11,688 nucleotides of DNA. Origin: a bacterium (GTDB taxonomy: Bacteria; Armatimonadota; Chthonomonadetes; Chthonomonadales; Chthonomonadaceae). Position 1 is the stretch's first letter. The number at the start of each line of letters is the position of its first letter. Where the stretch lies: positions 3,900 through 15,587 of the forward strand of contig JAJZFK010000192.1 of NCBI GenBank assembly GCA_021805405.1, written 5' to 3'. A model generated the notes under the pieces. The model was not told where the DNA came from. It searched no databases and worked only from the letters and a program-made list of their open reading frames with translations. Positions 6,592 to 11,688 of the stretch are shown one piece after another. The position numbers and the translations under genes were made by a program.

Positions 6592-7674
6592 ATGTCAAAG
6601 ATACCAGGGCCAAAGGGTTTCTGGGAGATTATTAAGAGCATAAACGTTTCTGAGGTGCAGCGCGCGGCAGCGCGCCACCTCAGAATAGCGCTGGTGGGCA
6701 GTGTGGAGAGCAGGGCAGCTGCTCTGGCGTCCCTGGCTATGGATGGCGACGCTAAGCGGATTGGCTCAATAAATGAGGGCTCACTGCAGGCAGAAATCCA
6801 CCAGTATGACAATATTTCAGCCGAGTTTGGCTTCCCGCAAGAGCCCGGCTTTTTCGACGTGATTCTCGATCTGGAAGGCAGTCGCACCGAGCCTGTAGCA
6901 TCTGGCAGGGTTTACACTGTGACAGAAATTGGCGGATGGGATAACGTAGTACCACGCGTACTAGACGATCAGCCAGCCCTATCCATATCGCTCGCGCGCA
7001 CGTTTCCGGCGTTTCGTAGCCAGGCCGCTGCACGCATTATCGCGCAGACGTCTGCAGTAAACGCACAGTTTGCTCTCCTAACCGGCGTTGCAGAGCAGGT
7101 ACCCATACTTGGACAGATAGGGCTACCTGTAGCCGCCTTTTCCGATATGATCATGCTAACCAAAAACCAGGTTATGATGACGCTAAAACTTGCTGCAATT
7201 TATGGCCTCGATACCGATTTGAAGGCTCGCGGAAAGGATCTGCTGCCTATTCAGGGTAATGCCTTTGGCTGGCGAGCGGTTGCGCGCGAACTGGTAGGCA
7301 TCGTGCCTGTAATAGGCTTCCTTCCCCGAGCCATGATTGCATACGCTGGAACGCAGGCTGTTGGTCGTGCCATGCAGTTTTTCTACCTAACCGGGGAGCA
7401 CGTTACAGGTCGGCATCTTCGTCAACTTTACCTTGAAGCATACACAGGGTCGCGCGGGGTGGTGAAGCAGCTGGCAGCTACGGTCCAAAAGGCTAAGCGG
7501 CAACCAAAAACTGAAACATCAACGGGCAAGGAGAAAGTTGTTTTGCTGTCCTCTACCACGTTGCCAGCAGACAGTCAACAGGATGAGGAGAAGCTCCTGT
7601 TACCGCCTGCAGAGCTACCAGCGCTGCAGGCTGGCCACGACACAGAGGCAGTGGCAGACACTGCAGCTATTTAA
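6592..7674 (+). CDS. DUF697-like membrane-associated protein with decayed GTPase domain
   Basis: This 360-residue protein follows the LolA-like gene by 24 bases, with AAGGAG six bases before the ATG. Residues about 29-115 look like a shrunken G domain: LRIALVGSVESRAAALASLA (30-49) sits where a P-loop would be but lacks GK[ST], and FDVILDLEG (88-96) resembles the switch II strand with DxxG. Residues about 145-270 resemble DUF697, found behind Era-like GTPases: QVPILGQIGLPVAAFSDMIM, KNQVMMTLKLAAIYGLD, then ARELVGIVPVIGFLPRAMIAYAGTQAVGRA. Two or three segments could enter the membrane. After residue 300 the tail is low-complexity, rich in Lys, Thr, Glu and Ala. GTP binding is probably lost. The pairing with an exported lipid-carrier-like protein hints at an envelope job, but the function is unknown. 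Confidence 0.75.
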   Translation: MSKIPGPKGFWEIIKSINVSEVQRAAARHLRIALVGSVESRAAALASLAMDGDAKRIGSINEGSLQAEIHQYDNISAEFGFPQEPGFFDVILDLEGSRTEPVASGRVYTVTEIGGWDNVVPRVLDDQPALSISLARTFPAFRSQAAARIIAQTSAVNAQFALLTGVAEQVPILGQIGLPVAAFSDMIMLTKNQVMMTLKLAAIYGLDTDLKARGKDLLPIQGNAFGWRAVARELVGIVPVIGFLPRAMIAYAGTQAVGRAMQFFYLTGEHVTGRHLRQLYLEAYTGSRGVVKQLAATVQKAKRQPKTETSTGKEKVVLLSSTTLPADSQQDEEKLLLPPAELPALQAGHDTEAVADTAAI

Positions 7675-7741
7675 TCTGCTCCCCGTACAATCTACAACAG
7701 CAAATGGGGTTCAGCTTGCTGCGTTTCGTGCACTACAATAG

Positions 7742-7753
7742 TGGTTATAACCA
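7742..7753. promoter_or_regulatory. Palindrome TGGTTATAACCA between convergent genes
   Basis: A perfect 12-base palindrome lies in the 95-base gap between the converging DUF697-like gene and gtrA-type gene. No T run accompanies it and no clear terminator was found in the gap. Its role is unknown. Confidence 0.25.
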
Positions 7754-7769
7754 GCCATTAACCATTGGC

Positions 7770-8249
7770 CTATAGGGCGGGTTCGTTAGCTGTGGGAGCT
7801 CCATTTTTGAACGTCCAGTATTTGTTGGCCACGAAGTTCCACACCGATACTGTGATGGTTGCCACTATAAACGCCACGGCTGTCTGCAATTTGTCCTGCT
7901 GGTGTGCATGAGGAAGGTGTCCAAGCTGAACATAGAACATAACGTTCATAATGAGCAGGTTTAACACCAGGCCTACAATATTGATAGCAAGAAACTTTAC
8001 AAACTGGCTCTGGCTAGATCCCGTTCCGCTTCGTTGAAACGTCCAAATTCTGTTCCAGATAAAGCCATTGATAACTGCCACGGTGAAGGAAAAGGTGCGT
8101 GCCAACATCCATGGAACGGTTAAATAAACTTGAAAAACGGCGAACAAGCCACCGTCAATCACTGCACTTGTTGCTCCAACTACGCAAAACTTAACAAATT
8201 GCCACAGTGCTTCATGCTCTGCCACGAAAGCTCTAACCCGCGTTAGCAT
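7770..8249 (-). CDS. GtrA-family four-helix membrane protein
   Basis: GtrA-family proteins are small inner-membrane proteins, often thought to move undecaprenyl-linked sugars across the membrane for polysaccharide modification. The product of 159 residues has four hydrophobic segments, at about 17-37, 46-64, 85-105 and 122-142. Diagnostic motifs are FVKFCVVGATSAVIDGGLF near the N-terminus, NGFIWNRIWTF at the end of helix 2 and NFVANKYWTFKN at the end of helix 4, the usual duplicated N-x-x-x-x-x-x-WTF pattern. I chose the ATG at 8249, with GGAG 11 bases upstream. A TTG at 8258 is only two bases from that site. No glycosyltransferase is adjacent, although many relatives neighbour one. It converges with the DUF697-like gene. 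Confidence 0.92.
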   Translation of the reverse strand: MLTRVRAFVAEHEALWQFVKFCVVGATSAVIDGGLFAVFQVYLTVPWMLARTFSFTVAVINGFIWNRIWTFQRSGTGSSQSQFVKFLAINIVGLVLNLLIMNVMFYVQLGHLPHAHQQDKLQTAVAFIVATITVSVWNFVANKYWTFKNGAPTANEPAL

Positions 8250-8283
8250 AGAATACAAGTCTCCAGGTCATCGAAAATCACTG

Positions 8284-8335
8284 TAGCAAAATCGCTAATT
8301 GGGCCAGAAATGTCATTTCTTAGCAAAAAATCGCG
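8284..8335. repeat. Direct repeats flanking a short palindrome
   Basis: TAGCAAAATCGC (8284-8295) recurs as TAGCAAAAAATCGC (8321-8334). Between them is AGAAATG-T-CATTTCT (8306-8320), a perfect seven-base inverted repeat with one central base. The block lies 35-85 bases upstream of the GtrA-family gene and just downstream of the small orphan gene. It could be a control region or a weak processing site. No standard promoter was clear. Confidence 0.35.
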
Positions 8336-8362
8336 TTCCACGCATCATTTGCAACAGGTATA

Positions 8363-8599
8363 TTAATAGTATACCTTCTCCTTGCTTTCCACCACTTCCT
8401 GAATCTGAAGCCGAAGAATCAGCCGAGCGTCACCGGGATCTGTTGGCGGTAAGAACTTATCCCCACACCTATCGCATCTCACATAACCGCCACCAATGTC
8501 CTGCCGGAGAATATGAGCTGTATCGCCTGGTAGCGCGGACGGGCACGCGTGTAGGAGTACACGATGCAACAAACATGTCTCAATTGTCCAATTTGCCAT
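8363..8599 (-). CDS. Small orphan protein with a CxxC motif, 78 residues
   Basis: I do not recognise this protein. It starts MANWTIETCLLHRVLLHACP, has two early cysteines (9, 19), then GGGYVRCDRCGDKFLPP (36-52) with a CxxC knuckle at 42 and 45. It ends in a mildly helical charged tail (RLILRLQIQEVVESKEKVYY). CxxC plus nearby Cys and His residues (H12, H17, H29) suggest a small zinc site, which is inference. The start at 8599 is chosen because a strong GGAGGAGG ends seven bases upstream. A perfect TATAAT box 31 bases upstream of the ATG supports expression as a separate gene. An inverted repeat AGGTATA/TATACCT (8356-8376) spans its stop codon. It is not an obvious partner of its neighbours. 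Confidence 0.65.
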   Translation of the reverse strand: MANWTIETCLLHRVLLHACPSALPGDTAHILRQDIGGGYVRCDRCGDKFLPPTDPGDARLILRLQIQEVVESKEKVYY

Positions 8600-8629
8600 G
8601 ACCTTGCCTCCTCCAACCACCTTACACTT

Positions 8630-8659
8630 ATTATAACGCTAATATTTGCAATTTGATAA
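8630..8659 (-). promoter_or_regulatory. Promoter of the small CxxC protein gene
   Basis: Read leftward, TTATCA (8659-8654; four of six matches to the -35 consensus) is followed by an 18-base spacer and a perfect TATAAT (8635-8630). Transcription would begin near 8623, giving a leader of about 24 bases that contains GGAGGAGG. Confidence 0.55.
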
Positions 8660-8869
8660 GCCAACTGTAATATAACTCTCAGTTTTTCGCACATCATGCG
8701 TTCGTCAAGAAAGCTGTAAAGGCCGGTTTATTGGGGTCATGTTCAACGCTCATCCGGTACTGGTTGGCTCAAAAGCACGCAACTTATCTGGCAAGGTAAC
8801 AAGGTGGCTTGAGGCAGGTACGATGTATACTTTACGATATGACACATTTTACGGAAGAGGATTAACGCG

Positions 8870-9535
8870 ATGCTGATTATAACCGGCCCGGGCAGAAGCG
8901 GCACCAGCCTGCTGGCGCTGTTCTGCAAAGAGCTGGGATTTGATCCTGGCGGTACCTGGCATGATACCGTGGATGCGGGCCTTGAGTATCCACCAGTTGT
9001 AAGGATCAACAATGCTCTCCTAGCTGATGCTGCTGCCACGGGTACAACCGATACGGCAGCTGCAGCCCAGCGAGAGCCAATAGCTGCGCTGGATTACGGT
9101 GTAATAAAAGATCCCCGATTCACCTACCATCCATCTATCATTCGTGTGTGGAGGGCAGTTCGGCAGGACTTTTCGGTACTGGTGACATACCGTCGACCAG
9201 AGCATACTATTGCATCGAGGAAACGGCGAGCAACCGACCTTATGCGGGGAATTAACAAAAACCGAAGCGGCGACGACGTTCGGCAGGAGTTGGCCGACAC
9301 GTTAGAAGTACTACTTGATTTACAGATACCGCACCGTATGATTCTGTTTCCCCAAATGCTGGAACGTTACGATGAGGTATACACGGCGCTGCGCGACCTG
9401 GGCCTGGAATTTGACAAGGAAAAGGGTCGCGAAATATGGGGACGTATCATTCGACCCGATCGCGTTCACTTTCGCCCGGAAGACCAGTCGTCCAAGTCGA
9501 CCCGGCGCTTTGGATTTTGGCCCGGTAAAAAATAG
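8870..9535 (+). CDS. Sulfotransferase-like P-loop protein
   Basis: Sulfotransferases of this fold move sulfate from PAPS to a hydroxyl or amine on a carbohydrate, lipid or small molecule. The 221-residue product begins MLIITGPGRSGTSLLALFCK, matching the 5'-phosphosulfate-binding loop with GRSGTS at 8-13. VIKDPR at 78-83 and YRRPEHTIASR at 107-117 fit the strand and 3'-phosphate-binding region with its Arg and Ser. There is no signal peptide, so it is cytoplasmic. It is short compared with the usual 250-300 residues, with the middle acceptor-binding part reduced, so the acceptor cannot be guessed. GAGGA lies eight bases before the ATG. A TATACT (8826-8831) may be a -10 box, without a good -35. 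The gene stands alone and converges with the TSUP gene 35 bases away. Confidence 0.85.
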   Translation: MLIITGPGRSGTSLLALFCKELGFDPGGTWHDTVDAGLEYPPVVRINNALLADAAATGTTDTAAAAQREPIAALDYGVIKDPRFTYHPSIIRVWRAVRQDFSVLVTYRRPEHTIASRKRRATDLMRGINKNRSGDDVRQELADTLEVLLDLQIPHRMILFPQMLERYDEVYTALRDLGLEFDKEKGREIWGRIIRPDRVHFRPEDQSSKSTRRFGFWPGKK

Positions 9536-9570
9536 TACTGCCCGCTATGTTGCCTGGGCATCCATTAGCG

Positions 9571-10686
9571 CTACCCGTTCGTGTTCGCCGCTGTGGCGTG
9601 CATGTATTTCACGATATACGTCCGCGCTAAAAGGCCCCAGATGATAGGCGCAACCAGGCAGACGACAGTGTAACCTGCCAGCCACGGTGCTGTATAGCTT
9701 ACCGGCTGCGAGTTTTGCGGCATCGGAATTCCAGTAGCACCGTGCACAAAGAATGGCGAAAGATCCAACCAGATCACCCCAAGAGTGATGAAGATAAGCA
9801 CGGCAAAAATAAGCCTCAGTACCCGGTTGGTCCAGTAGTGAGTACTCAATGCACCCAGCTGTGCGCCTATCGACGACCCCACGAGTATGAGCATACTGAG
9901 TGGGATGCTTACGAATCCCCGCAGCGCGGCTTCAACTGTACCCACTGCGACTGTAACGTAAAGGAGCAGAATGCCAGTACCTGCAGAGTTTCTCACAGAG
10001 AGGCCAAAACCATACATCAATATAGGCGTAAAAATGACCCCGCCTCCAATACCCATCAACCCCGACGCGATGCCTAGCAGTAGCCCCAGATACGCCATCA
10101 TAGGCACGGATACCTGCTCAAGCTGTACTAGCGGTAAATTGACGAACGGGGGTATGCGTATGCCCGTAACGAGCACCCCGGGAATGGTAACATCACCCCG
10201 AGGCACAAGGCGTTTGCGCGCCGCCAACGCATCACGCAGGGTATACAACCCCACAGCCGCCAACATAATGAGGAAAAGTATATCTAGCACCACCTGAACT
10301 GCAGGCATCTGCGCACCCTGCCCAAAGTGCCACTCGCCCAGGCCGGTAAGCCAAGCCAGCATCCGCACACCTGCGTCCACGCCTATCAGGCTGCCACCCA
10401 TCATTACAAGGTCAATACGTGGTTCACCGCGTTTCAAGGCACGGTATTTCAGGAACGAGGAAATTGACGTACCACACTTCTGGCTCAATGCCGATCCTAC
10501 CGAGATCTGCGCAGGGATACCTAGCGTGTTGATCATAAATGGAGTAAGTACAAACCCTCCACCAACTCCAAACATTCCGGCAACGTAACCAATAAAGAGC
10601 CCAAGGACGATGACACCAATTGCGGAAACGGGATGACCCACCCCGGGAAGCAGCGGGTGCCAAAAACTGCTGGAGACTGCCTTCAA
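9571..10686 (-). CDS. TSUP-family permease (TauE/SafE, sulfite exporter-like)
   Basis: TSUP proteins move small anions, often sulfur or carboxylate compounds, across the inner membrane. The 371-residue protein has the family's internal duplication: GMFGVGGGFVLTP (37-49) and GLMGIGGGVIFTP (209-221). Several long hydrophobic helices lie in each half, with a longer, partly polar central loop (about 150-195) and an extended last helix (335-355). It exceeds the common 250-270 residues. The start is a TTG at 10686, since no Met occurs before residue 38. GAGG lies eight bases upstream, and the TTG overlaps the stop of the preceding miniprotein gene (TTGA), so translation is likely coupled. The substrate is unknown. 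The upstream VOC protein makes a small organic anion as likely as sulfite. Confidence 0.93.
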   Translation of the reverse strand: MKAVSSSFWHPLLPGVGHPVSAIGVIVLGLFIGYVAGMFGVGGGFVLTPFMINTLGIPAQISVGSALSQKCGTSISSFLKYRALKRGEPRIDLVMMGGSLIGVDAGVRMLAWLTGLGEWHFGQGAQMPAVQVVLDILFLIMLAAVGLYTLRDALAARKRLVPRGDVTIPGVLVTGIRIPPFVNLPLVQLEQVSVPMMAYLGLLLGIASGLMGIGGGVIFTPILMYGFGLSVRNSAGTGILLLYVTVAVGTVEAALRGFVSIPLSMLILVGSSIGAQLGALSTHYWTNRVLRLIFAVLIFITLGVIWLDLSPFFVHGATGIPMPQNSQPVSYTAPWLAGYTVVCLVAPIIWGLLARTYIVKYMHATAANTNG

Positions 10687-10868
10687 GAACCTTTCCTCTC
10701 ATTGGGCTTATCGTGAGTGTGACTGTCTATTGGTGCCGAGTTCTCATCGTGATGAAGGATACCTATTCCAAAGCGGCTCTCAATAACGTTGAGCACAAAC
10801 AGCACAAACAGGCCGTACAGAGTTGGAAGGACAACTGCAAGGATTGCTTCCGGAATTCGGTCGATCAC
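10683..10868 (-). CDS. 61-residue single-helix miniprotein between VOC and TSUP genes
   Basis: The protein has one hydrophobic segment (about 7-29, ILAVVLPTLYGLFVLFVLNV). A hydrophilic C-terminal tail follows, rich in His and acidic residues (HHDEN at 39-43, DSHTHD at 48-53). The GTG start at 10868 overlaps the VOC stop as GTGA. Its own TGA stop overlaps the TTG start of the TSUP gene. It has no strong Shine-Dalgarno sequence of its own, consistent with re-initiation. It is shorter than DUF1634, a known TSUP companion, and I do not recognise the family. Its place suggests an accessory subunit of the permease, perhaps with a metal-binding tail; both are inference. Overlaps on both sides argue that it is a real gene. 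Confidence 0.75.
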   Translation of the reverse strand: MIDRIPEAILAVVLPTLYGLFVLFVLNVIESRFGIGILHHDENSAPIDSHTHDKPNERKGS

Positions 10869-11314
10869 AGGTTTGAATTCTCAAAAAACTCGACGACTTC
10901 TCCATCGGGCCCTTTGCAGAACGCGATGTGAAAGACTTCCATTACATCGCCGGCAACGTCAACTTTTTTGGGTTCAACGGTCACGACGGCTCCTGCTGCT
11001 CTTGCACGCTCTATTGCCTTAACACAATCGTTCGTCCTAATAGCGTAGTGGAACAGCACGCCCTCTGGCTCGTCGGCAGTTCGTTTGGGTCCGCCGGCGA
11101 AAACCTCCAGGTAATTACCGTCACCGGTATCCAGCATGACCGCACGGCTGTCCTTACCGCCAGTTGCTCGCTCGTCGGCCCCCCAACCAAAGCGCCTGGT
11201 GAAGCCTAGGCCCTCGATATAGAACTTGAGCGTCACATCGAAATCATATGAACGCATCGCAAGATGGTGAAATCCACCGCCCGCAATCACCTCGTTGGTG
11301 CCCGTTTTACTCAT
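10865..11314 (-). CDS. VOC-superfamily (glyoxalase/dioxygenase fold) protein
   Basis: This 149-residue protein shows the paired beta-alpha-beta-beta-beta VOC fold. FHHLAMRSYDFDVTLKFYIEGLGFTRRF (15-42) is the first module. RAVMLDTGDGNYLEVF (57-72) gives the usual Glu of the metal site. LFHYAIRTNDCVKAIERARAAGA (87-109) opens the second module, and GPDGEVVEFFE (135-145) closes it. Likely metal ligands are His17, Glu70, His89 and Glu142. The family includes glyoxalase I, fosfomycin-modifying enzymes and ring-cleaving dioxygenases; the sequence does not choose among them. An in-frame TAA directly precedes the ATG, fixing 11314 as the furthest start. GGAG lies 12 bases upstream, which is long. It is the first gene of a tightly overlapped operon with the miniprotein and the TSUP permease. 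Confidence 0.92.
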   Translation of the reverse strand: MSKTGTNEVIAGGGFHHLAMRSYDFDVTLKFYIEGLGFTRRFGWGADERATGGKDSRAVMLDTGDGNYLEVFAGGPKRTADEPEGVLFHYAIRTNDCVKAIERARAAGAVVTVEPKKVDVAGDVMEVFHIAFCKGPDGEVVEFFENSNL

Positions 11315-11350
11315 TTACCAGGTTCGCTCCCATAAAGTATTTGTTTCCTG

Positions 11351-11379
11351 ATTATACCCGTGCCAACACAATGTGCTAA
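11351..11379 (-). promoter_or_regulatory. Promoter of the VOC-miniprotein-TSUP operon
   Basis: Read leftward, TTAGCA (11379-11374; four of six -35 matches) precedes a 17-base spacer and a perfect TATAAT (11356-11351). The -35 box overlaps the recJ stop codon. The leader would be about 30 bases. The 13 bases GCACGGGTATAAT are identical to those at the LolA-like gene's -10 region (5731-5743). Confidence 0.6.
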
Positions 11380-11688
11380 TCTGGCAGCCTTAAATCCTTC
11401 ACCTGTATCTGCAGCCGTGAGTTACCATTAAACACATTCTCGGCTAAGGTGTAACAAACGTCTAGCGAACCCACCTGAGCAAACTGCGCCTCATACTTCC
11501 CCATGTTCCAAAGAGGTGCCTCAATAGTGTTGTCGCGGTTCACGCCATCTGCACGAAAAGTGAGGCGCAGGTGCTGCTTCTCCTTCCCCATGGTACGCAC
11601 ATCTTGAAGCCGACAACCCTGACTAACAAAAATGGGCTCTGGATTACCATTGCCAAATGGTGCCAGCATACCAATGTCGCTCAGCAAA
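11376..11688 (-). CDS. recJ: Single-stranded-DNA exonuclease RecJ, C-terminal end
   Basis: Only the last 104 codons or so are in the window. RecJ degrades single-stranded DNA 5' to 3' in recombination and mismatch or base-excision repair. MLAPFGNGNPEPIF near the edge is the strongly conserved RecJ segment after the DHHA1 domain. The rest is the C-terminal OB-type domain: KEKQHLRLTF, then LDVCYTLAENVFNGNSRLQIQVKDLRLPD, which ends in the family's typical L-Q-x-x-V-K-D-L/I-R. The catalytic DHH motifs lie off the right edge. It ends 61 bases before the VOC gene; a promoter in that gap suggests the downstream operon is independently started. Confidence 0.95.
   Translation of the reverse strand, partial: LLSDIGMLAPFGNGNPEPIFVSQGCRLQDVRTMGKEKQHLRLTFRADGVNRDNTIEAPLWNMGKYEAQFAQVGSLDVCYTLAENVFNGNSRLQIQVKDLRLPD

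Noticed and set aside
6423..6887. A 154-codon minus-strand open frame across the LolA-like/DUF697-like junction.
   Set aside because: It is antisense to two genes with good starts and shows no protein family features.
1..11688. Mobile elements, CRISPR arrays, toxin-antitoxin or defence genes.
   Set aside because: No transposase, integrase, regularly spaced repeats, paired small toxin-like genes or defence-type nuclease or helicase domains were seen; recJ is a housekeeping gene.

Overview
The window is a compact, roughly 50% GC bacterial chromosomal segment. Most genes are on the minus strand. Two plus-strand units (5791-7674 and 8870-9535) interrupt this. I see no rRNA, tRNA, CRISPR array, transposase or phage gene. 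Lineage cannot be fixed from the sequence. A glycogen phosphorylase of the DUF3417-headed type, a DUF2993-like protein, a LolA-like secreted protein and a GTPase-derived DUF697-like protein together fit a deep-branching group such as Armatimonadota or its neighbours. That is a weak guess.

Left part (1-5349, minus strand): the N-terminal two thirds of an alpha-glucan phosphorylase (glgP) runs off the left edge. About 820 bases without a convincing gene follow. Next come a DUF2993-like lipid-binding-type protein, a three-helix DUF202/YidH membrane protein and a complete phosphoglucomutase (pgm). GlgP releases glucose-1-phosphate from glycogen and Pgm interconverts it with glucose-6-phosphate, so the two enzymes are consecutive steps. 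They are not one operon here, and each has its own leader with a stem-loop at the ribosome binding site.

Middle part (5350-7674, plus strand): a 440-base divergent control region contains an 11-base tandem repeat, a perfect TATAAT box and a strong dyad at the inferred transcript start. It precedes a two-gene unit. The first gene encodes an exported LolA-superfamily-like protein. The second encodes a 360-residue protein that looks like a GTPase whose G domain has decayed but whose C-terminal DUF697-like hydrophobic domain persists.

Right part (7770-11688): a GtrA-family membrane protein and a 78-residue cysteine-containing orphan protein are on the minus strand. A small sulfotransferase-like gene is on the plus strand. 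A tightly coupled minus-strand operon then follows, with a VOC-fold protein, a 61-residue single-helix miniprotein and a TSUP (TauE/SafE) permease. Both junctions are 4-base overlaps, and the last two genes start with GTG and TTG. The window ends inside the C-terminus of recJ. The most notable items are the VOC-miniprotein-TSUP operon, the LolA-like plus pseudo-GTPase pair, and the small orphan gene with its own promoter.
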